This document shows positions 57,431 through 64,000 of a stretch of DNA of 64,000 bases, one piece after another. Source of the stretch: Otatea glauca. Its lineage: Eukaryota; Streptophyta; Magnoliopsida; Poales; Poaceae. How positions within the stretch are numbered: position 1 is the first letter of the stretch; every line of letters starts with the position of its first letter. A model generated the notes under the pieces. The model was not told the DNA's origin, did not search any database, and saw only the letters and a list, made by a program, of their open reading frames with translations. The translations under genes and the position numbers were made by a program. Location: assembly GCA_036346275.1 (NCBI GenBank), contig JAYEVK010000169.1:173904-237903 (forward strand), in the 5' to 3' direction.

Positions 57431-58298
57431 GGCACCTCAAAGGAAGCTAAAGGCTCTCTTAAAGATTCAGCAAGCATGTTTTCAGCTCTACAAGCACATT
57501 TAATCATTTCTGAAAGACAACTATATGTTTCACCAACAAGAACATCCTGAATTTCATGATTAAGCCCACGTATGAACCTAAGCTCAGTAGCTTCTTCACA
57601 TTCTTGTAAACCACAACGCAACGAACAATTTTGCAAATCGTGAAAGTATTCTATAACAGTTTTAGAACTTTGTTTTAAGAGTTGAAGTTTAGTAAGCAAA
57701 TATTCAGCATCATATTCAGGAACATAATAATTTCTCATAAGTCTTTTCATGGCATTCCAAGTATTAGGTTTTTTATCATGTCTAGATATATGCTTCCACC
57801 AATATATTGCACCTGACGTTAACACTTGAACTACGGCACTAATCTTTTGGTTTTCAGATAAGTCATAGTTTGCAAATTCTTTATCTACCGCAATCTCCCA
57901 ATTAATATATGCATTAGGATCGAACTTTCCACCAAAAGTAGGTAATTCAAACTTGATTTTACCTTGTTCATCATCAGTTGATGAACCCGTGGCGATGTGT
58001 GGTGGGGCGACTGAGGCAGCGGGTCCATGCTGGGAAGCCGGGCAGCAATGGGAACTCACAGCACGAGTACACCATTATTGTTGCTTAGGAGACGAGCCAG
58101 AGGACTGGAAGTTCCAGGAGCAGCAGCTACAAGCATATAATGTCTAGACAAAATAGTAGCAAGGGTAGTGTTAGCAACTCCCTAAGCAGCCTCGATGGAC
58201 CGGAGATGGTCTTCTTGCAGCGACATTCGCTCATTAGTGAGTCGTAAATTGCCCTTCGTGCGTGGAGAATGATGCAGTGAACTCTTGGCACCTGACAT
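57403..58298 (-). pseudogene. Element E gag
   Basis: The original start is probably the ATG at 58298 (MSGAKSSLHHSPRTKGN), similar to the starts of the CRM-A and CRM-F gags. A stop near 58184 and frame changes break the N terminus. From 58059 the frame is open: KIKFELPTFGGKFDPNAYIN, AIYWWKHISRHDKKPNTW, YYVPEYDAEYLLTKLQLLKQ, VIEYFHDLQNCSLRCGLQEC, RFIRGLNHEIQDVLVGETYS. This is a Retrotrans_gag capsid without a zinc knuckle. Confidence 0.9.
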
Positions 58299-59657
58299 GG
58301 TTAGTAGCAAAAAGGGAAACACAAAGGTTTATGTAATTTCCTATCAACTACTAGGAAGTGGAGAAAAGTCGCTCAACTCTCAAGCCTTAACCAAAGCTCT
58401 TACAAGTTCTTATGTGCAAAGAAGAGTTGTTGGCCGTTCATGTGTCAAAAGTTCTCCGAAGCTTGGATAAAGCGATTGCCAAGGGACCGAACAAATGTAC
58501 AAGGTAAAATATGTGGAGCTAGGTAGGCTATACTTATTTCCTATGCAATCTGATAATTCTAATTATTGTAATGATAAGTAAGGATCCAAACTAGAATTCA
58601 CAAGTCCTAGTTGCCGATCTCAAAGATATAAGTTTAATTTCAAGGCAACTCACACGCAAAGATGATGTAACTTAATGCAACCAATGGAATGAGCTAAATA
58701 AGAAAAATTTCAGCACCAAAGCTCGTGTTGCATAAGTTATTGAGAGACACTAGCTAATTGCTTCAAAAAAGGTAAAAGGGCACAAGATTGCTCACTAATT
58801 AATACAATTGCACAATCCGAAAAATAATGAACTCAAATTAGGGTTTCGATCAATGTAGTGCTGCCGGTCACTATTATGTTTTCTTTCCTTTTCTTTTCTT
58901 TTTTTGGCCTTTTGGCTCTTTCTTTGGTGACTTTCGCCAACACTAGTATGAGCAAAGTTTTGGAATCCCTAACTTGATGTCACAATATCAAATAGCTAGT
59001 CTCAATGATATGATAAATCAAGATTATGTAATGTATCAAGTAGAGCAGCCCTAAGCAATATCAAATAGCTAGTCTCAATTGGGATCAAAGTATTCGCAAA
59101 AGACGAATTGGTTCCCAAAGGAATGTGTACTGATATTTTATGGGTTTTATGGATTGTGGATGCAACTGGACTCAACCAACTCAAAGGAACAAAGCTAGAA
59201 CAAGAATTGAAGCAAGATACCCAAATTCAATGTTTCTAGGGCAGCAGATTTGTCGCCTCGATTAAAGCTTCCAAACGACCGAATTTAGAATGTTCACTAT
59301 GGAAAGAATTGAAGCTTATGTCCTCAGCTTTTAAAAGAGTACAAGAACATGCAATTTGGAGATCAGGTGTGAAAGTTATGGCTCAAAAACCGAACCCCAC
59401 AGAATACCCCCAATTTCAGCCCACGGGACAGATTCCGAATCCGAATCAAATTCGGTTTGAAGGAGTCCGAATCAGAAAGGACACCCAAAAATGTTTTTGT
59501 AGAGGACACTTCAAGGATTCAGGAAACTATAAAAACTTCCAAAACGGAGTTCGGACGAGAGAATTATGATCAAAATACCGAACAGATCTGGATTAGAAGT
59601 ATAACTTGTTTTAACAACATTGACATCCAGATTAAACATATTTGGCTCCAGAATTAG
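58299..59657 (-). mobile_element. Element E leader, distal part
   Basis: Noncoding. It contains a T-rich run near 58877-58910 and a CAAATAGCTAGTCTCAAT direct repeat (near 58990 and 59060). The part after about 59230 has GTGAAAGTTATGGCTC-type sequence found in CRM LTRs and may be from another element. Ends with target copy ATTAG (59653-59657). Confidence 0.7.
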
Positions 59658-60497
59658 TGATATGGGTAGCATAACATCATCATCATTTCCTTCCCTACTA
59701 TTGGTCAGGATAATCTAAAACAATTCCAAGGACCATTAACACGTGCCCATGCTAAACAAATCAATCAATGGTGAATTTGCTCCTTAATAAGAACTACTTT
59801 TCTTGTGAGAGTCAGCTGCTACCTAATGCAACTATTTTAACTACTCTCAGGTATAAACGTGATGAAAGGAAGTGTTAACACCCAAGAGAAGATCAAGAGA
59901 CAAATTACCATGCAAGGTGGGAACACGAAAGAGCTTCACTCGGCCTTCAATGACAAGTCCAATTCAAATGGACCTAGAGAATGCAAACGGACTCTGTTTG
60001 GGGCGTGTGAGTACTTGATTGAAAGATAATTTTGTGCCCTTTCCAATGCATCCAGCCTCATAATTAAATTCCATTCGAGCTGGCCACAGAATTAAAAAAT
60101 ATGTGACGGTCTCCTCTTGTGTTGGGTGTGCACCACCATTATGTTTGGTCATTGCCAACCTTTTGTCTTCCTCTCCTCTCCTATATATAGAGAGGCACCC
60201 TTTGTGTTTTGGTCGATAATCTGAATATTGAAATAGATATGCTATGCATGTTCTTGGGTTTTCATGCCACCGGCTGAAACACCTCTAAGATTGTGCATTC
60301 CTTCCCGTTGTTCTTGCAAGCTCTTTGTGATTGCAGCGAGGATTGTAATCCGCTTGACTTGGTTGAGTGGACAATGTGAGGTTGGGCGAACTCTGTGCTG
60401 CAGGTTGTTGCAATTGCAACGGTTGGCTGCACAAGATTTGTCAGGTTTCACGAGTATCTTCGATTCTACACCGTGAAGGTCGGGCACCCCTCGTATC
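59658..60497 (+). repeat. CRM-F 5' LTR
   Basis: 840 bp, TGATATGGGTAGCATAAC to CTCGTATCA. Confidence 0.93.
60181..60190 (+). promoter_or_regulatory. TATA box of CRM-F LTR
   Basis: CTATATATAG after a CT-rich run (CCTCTCCTCTC), in the U3 region. Confidence 0.75.
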
Positions 60498-60499
60498 AT

Positions 60500-60511
60500 T
60501 TGGTATCAGAA
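60500..60511 (+). other. CRM-F primer-binding site
   Basis: TGGTATCAGAAC, one base different from the tRNA-iMet complement. Confidence 0.88.
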
Positions 60512-61942
60512 CTCCGGTTGTCACGGTAGAATCTTTTATCCCTAGTCTAGATTTTCTTTCAGCTATATACCGTAAAAAAATTGCCACACAAAAATATCAA
60601 CTCTAGTTGGATCTGTGTTTTCTTCCTAATCAAAAGTGCCTCACAAAAATATTGAACCCTAGTTTCCAATCTTTTGTTCTTGTGCGCTTTGCTAAGTTCT
60701 TATCCATTGAACGTGTTCTTGTTATCGAACTCTTCATTTTCCTTCGTCACTCTCTAGTTCCAATCTGTCCAGCTTTATTGTTTTGGCCATAACTCTCACA
60801 TTCTTGCTCCGTTTGTCTCATTTCGGCACCTTCACGCTCCTTCTTGAAAAAGGGGTCCAACCCTATAATCTAATCGCTGTACACACCGCCCGTCACACCC
60901 TGGGAATTGGTTTCGCCCGAAGCATCGAGTGTCTTTGGTTTTCCATCAGACAAGATATTGACTTCACTGTTCTTGCTTGTTCCCCTGTGGCTATCTTCTT
61001 TCCTTTTGTGGGTAGGATTCGCCAGGGATGAGCGGCTTATTTAGCCTATGCGAAGCACGAAGTTTGTACTTGTTGGAAAGCTCTTGCAGTTATCTACAAG
61101 TTTGCTGGAGACAACTTTTTCTGATTCGGCCTGGAAATTGGTCGAACTTGTGCTTGAACCATGCCGTTGTTTTGGTTCAAAATTTGTAGTTTTCCTTGAT
61201 GGCCAATCTGTCCTTTGTAATAATTTGCACCCATCAAGACTAGCTAATCTGTTGCTTAGGCTGCACTCATTTATCTTGATCTCACGGTTGCAAAAAAAAA
61301 CAAAAAAAGTGGAAGAAAGAAAAGCTTTGTGGCTGGTTGCTAGAAAAGAAAAGAAGAAAGGAAGAAAAGAAAATCTTTGTGGCTGGTTGCTAGTTGTACT
61401 AAAAGAAAAGGAGAAGAAGAAAAGTTTCAGAAAAAAAAATTTATTTGCACTGCTGTGAGAAACTCATTCTAGATGTGCAATCTTGTGCCCTAGTTCATCA
61501 TTTGCAGCTAGCTAGTGTCTTTCTATAACCAATGCAATTGAGCTGTTTATGTTATCATCATATCTTGTGCTACCTCAATCCTTTGATTGCATTTGGCTCC
61601 ATCATCCTTGTGTGTAAGTTGCTTGTTCATCTTTTAAATCTTGTTTTCAGTAACTAGACATTGTGTTTTAACTTGGATAATTACTTATCAAAACAACAAC
61701 GAGGATTCAGATTGTGTAGGATATATACTTTACCCTCCAAGCTCCACATATATATACGTTGTGTGCCTTGATCTCAGCTGTGAGTTCGCTTAACCTCACC
61801 TTGTGTTGCCTCACCACTCAAGTGCGAGCTCCTCCGTCAATCAACAAAGGGTGAGTAAGAATTTTGGTGTAAGGATAAGTGAGGTTGAGAGAATTGTTCA
61901 TACATCATATTGTACCTCTCTTCTGCTTTTGCACAACTAACC
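60512..61942 (+). mobile_element. CRM-F 5' leader
   Basis: 1.4 kb, noncoding, including the rRNA-like segment at 60879-60927 and an A-rich GAAAAGAAAAG-type stretch at about 61290-61440 with a near-duplicate (CTTTGTGGCTGGTTGCTAG near 61325 and 61374). Confidence 0.8.
60879..60927 (+). pseudogene. rrn18: Fragment of mitochondrial-type small-subunit rRNA gene
   Basis: GTACACACCGCCCGTCACAC followed by CCTGGGAATTGG and TTTCGCCCGAAGCATCG is the conserved 3' decoding region of SSU rRNA, in the form I know from plant mitochondrial rrn18. The nuclear 18S continues CGTCGCTCC and the plastid form also differs. About 49 bp; not a functional RNA. It lies in the CRM-F leader. Confidence 0.82.
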
Positions 61943-63230
61943 ATGTCCGGTCAAGGAGACAATGTGGATGATGAAGGACGGACCTGATGCACTAGTAAAA
62001 TGGACTGAATATTGTGCTTATGAGACACACTACGACGAGAGTTTCGCATAGGAAATGAACATATAAGGGAAGAAGTGAACAACTCCATCCAAGATCTTCA
62101 AATAGAGGTGAATCCTGAACGTGCTCCACACCAACATAGTTACTGACATCGTACAACAACTACGACCACAAGTTGAAGATGGTCCTCTAGTTGATGAGAC
62201 CGACGAAGAAGCCGCTGCTCGAGTGGCCCGTGTTCCTAATGCCAATCGACCACCCATACCTAGGCAAAGAACAAGAGGTAATGAACATGGTGTAGGAAGG
62301 GGTCGTGGTCATGGGTTGGGATGTGGGGGTGCTGCACACGAACCAATTCACGTCAACATACCGCCCCGCAATGAAGGAAACCAACTTCACAACCGCAACA
62401 ACAACAATCATCCCGAGGAGGAAAGGTTTGGCAAACTAAAGTTTTCTATGCCTAAGTTTGCAGTGTACCACCAACCCGAGGACTACCTCACTTGGGAAAT
62501 GAAAGTTGACAAAATCTTTCGTTGCACAACTACATCAAGAGAAGAAGCTTGCAATGGCATCACTTGAATTTGATGATTATGCGCTGATTTGGTGGGAACA
62601 AATTCAGAACCAAAGAATAGAACATGGCGAGAATCCCGTTGCATCGTGGGCTAAGATGAAGGTTGAAATGCGAGCAAGGTTTGTCCCTTGACATTACAAA
62701 CGTGATCTATTTGATAAGCTACAGGGATTGAAGCAAGGAAGTCGCACGTGGATGAGTACTATAAGGAGATGGAGATGGTCATGATCCGTGCTAATGTGTA
62801 TGAACATGAAGAACAAACTATGGCACGCTTCCTCGATGGTTTGAACCACCCCATCAAGCGCATCACCAATTTCACCTTATGACAATGTGGTGGAGTTAGT
62901 GCATCAAGCGACCAAAGCCGAAAGACAAGTGCAACAAGACAACAAAATTACAAGGACCTCTTCATTTGCTCCTCGCTCAACACCTACTATGTAAATCCAC
63001 TTCGGTTCAATTCCTTTCGTGCTAACAATTTAGTGCATGTGTTGCTCCTAGTTCCCGTGTAGCTCAAGTGGAAAAGAGCCATCTACTACAAATATGAAGA
63101 AAGGTCCAGCAACTAGTGCTACTTCTTCATTGGGTTCTACAAAGAAAGAGTAGTGCCATCCAATGCTTCAAGTGCTTGGGGCGAGGCCATATCGCCAAGG
63201 ATTGCCCGAACAACCGCACCATGCTTATAA
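61943..63230 (+). pseudogene. CRM-F gag
   Basis: ATG at 61943 (MSGQGDNVDDEGRT, then a stop by frameshift). The open part 62121-62567 has an Arg/Asn-rich linker and the capsid start (KLKFSMPKFAVYHQPEDYLT). The next (62506-62691) has MASLEFDDYALIWWEQIQNQ and MKVEMRARFVP, then a stop near 62690. The remainder is broken in several frames. The zinc knuckle CFKCLGRGHIAKDC (63164-63205) is complete. Confidence 0.9.
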
Positions 63231-63429
63231 CAGAAAGGTGAATATGAATCTGCAAGTGAAGAAGAGGATGTCCCAATCGCTGATTTGGAAGAAGAGGAAA
63301 ATGAGATGACCTATTGTGATTTTGAGACTGGTCAATCTCTCATTGTCACCAAGAAAGTGTTGAGTGTGCAACAAAAGATGACAATGAACAACACTGCAAT
63401 CTTTTTCACACCAAGGCAAAGGTAAATGG

Positions 63430-64000
63430 TCGTGTGCAAGGTAATTATTGATGGAGGAAGTTGTCACAATTTGGCCAGCAAACAAATGTGTGAAAAGCTT
63501 GGATTAAAGCAATCATGACACCCACATCCTTATCATGTGCAATGGTTGAATGAATGTGGAGAAGTGAAAGTTCAACACATGGTGAAAGTACCTTTCAAGA
63601 TTGGCGAATATTGTGATACCGTAGAGTGTGATGTTGTACCTATGACGGTATGTCACTTGTCGCTCGTAGACCATGGCAATTTGATCATGCAAGTCATCAC
63701 AATGGACACACTAATCAACACTCATTCAAGTGGAATAACAAGGAAATTGTTCTTCGCCAATGACTCTCGCCAAATCCTTATCGACACAATGCAAAAGAAT
63801 GAGGTAAACATTGAGAGTGTTAAGGAAAGAGAGAAAATAATGCAAGTGAGAAAACCCATTCTAAGTGCGAACCACAAACAAAATGAGAGTGGTAAAAGAA
63901 AGGTTGAGGGAAACAAGCTAGTGATGTTAGCCACTAAATCCGAATTGAGAGAATTACATACAAACCCACATTTGGTGCACTTTGTACTCTGTATAAAGAT
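63430..64000 (+). pseudogene. CRM-F protease region
   Basis: Active site IIDGGSCHNLAS (DGGS at 63450-63461). A stop follows near 63517, then VKVPFKIGEYCDTVECDVVP and a frameshifted LLGRPW region near 63655. An acidic/lysine-rich linker toward RT runs to the window end. Confidence 0.88.

Larger units (their letters stand above)
55635..59657 (-). mobile_element. Element E, pol-less CRM-like element (5' LTR displaced)
   Basis: 3' LTR, polypurine tract, C-terminal ORF, unknown region, gag and most of the leader on the reverse strand. CRM-F interrupts the leader at 59657. The displaced 5' LTR and primer-binding site are at 42768-43862. No protease, RT or integrase core. Confidence 0.9.
59658..64000 (+). 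mobile_element. CRM-F, 5' part (continues beyond window)
   Basis: 5' LTR, primer-binding site, long leader, gag with CCHC knuckle and protease, CRM-like, with stops in gag and protease. The LTR sequence pairs with 43863-44703, and the ATTAG target copies agree. Confidence 0.92.

Noticed and set aside
61280..61458. Lys/Glu-rich open frame in the CRM-F leader
   Set aside because: Composition follows an A-rich simple stretch with an internal near-duplicate; it precedes the gag start and has no family.
1..64000. CRISPR-like array or bacterial features suggested by regular repeats
   Set aside because: Repeats are contiguous monomers without spacers, and all elements are eukaryotic LTR or hAT types.

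Overview
This window reads as a plant centromere core, most likely from a grass (Poaceae). No host gene, tRNA or intact rRNA gene is visible. About one third of the sequence is a tandem satellite with a monomer of about 155 bp. Nearly all the rest is nested, broken LTR retrotransposons whose gag-pol sequence and layout resemble the centromeric CRM/CRR lineage of Ty3/gypsy elements: a TGGTATCAGAGC-type primer-binding site, TGATGAGGA...TCA LTR ends, and an integrase C terminus read into the 3' LTR. The grass assignment is inferred from this repeat combination; species is not resolved.

Layout: satellite in orientation A (1-6411); a 1.22-kb composite tandem repeat made of an LTR-B end, its primer-binding site and leader, and about 2.5 satellite monomers (6412-10213); a complete autonomous element, CRM-A, inserted in a satellite monomer with target duplication GATGG and carrying a solo LTR-B (10219-18789); satellite blocks with orientation flips and an LTR-C (18795-23165); an LTR-B stub; an inverted half of a pol-less element, D1 (23383-26890); satellite (27260-28230); a D tandem array (28231-38808) whose last LTR is split by a 5.0-kb hAT element, itself split by a solo LTR-G (36399-37301); an LTR-B and a second, damaged CRM-A (38841-42767); the 5' LTR of element E and an inverted 3' end of CRM-F (42768-45126); satellite with LTR fragments (46112-55634); element E (55635-59657); and the 5' part of CRM-F running off the window end (59658-64000).

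The insertions can be ordered from target duplications and empty sites. Several elements are cut, and their matching halves lie kilobases apart: LTR-B at 6416/23382, element D at 23383/28231, and E, LTR-A and CRM-F at 42767-45126 versus 55634-64000. These pairs reconstruct inversions and possibly insertion of a DNA circle.

The coding remnants are decayed. Gag, protease, RT, RNase H, integrase and the hAT transposase all carry stops or frameshifts. The most unusual coding content is the D/E family: a gag without a zinc knuckle, an unrecognised region in place of pol, then the last residues of pol with an acidic motif that spans the polypurine tract and the LTR start.
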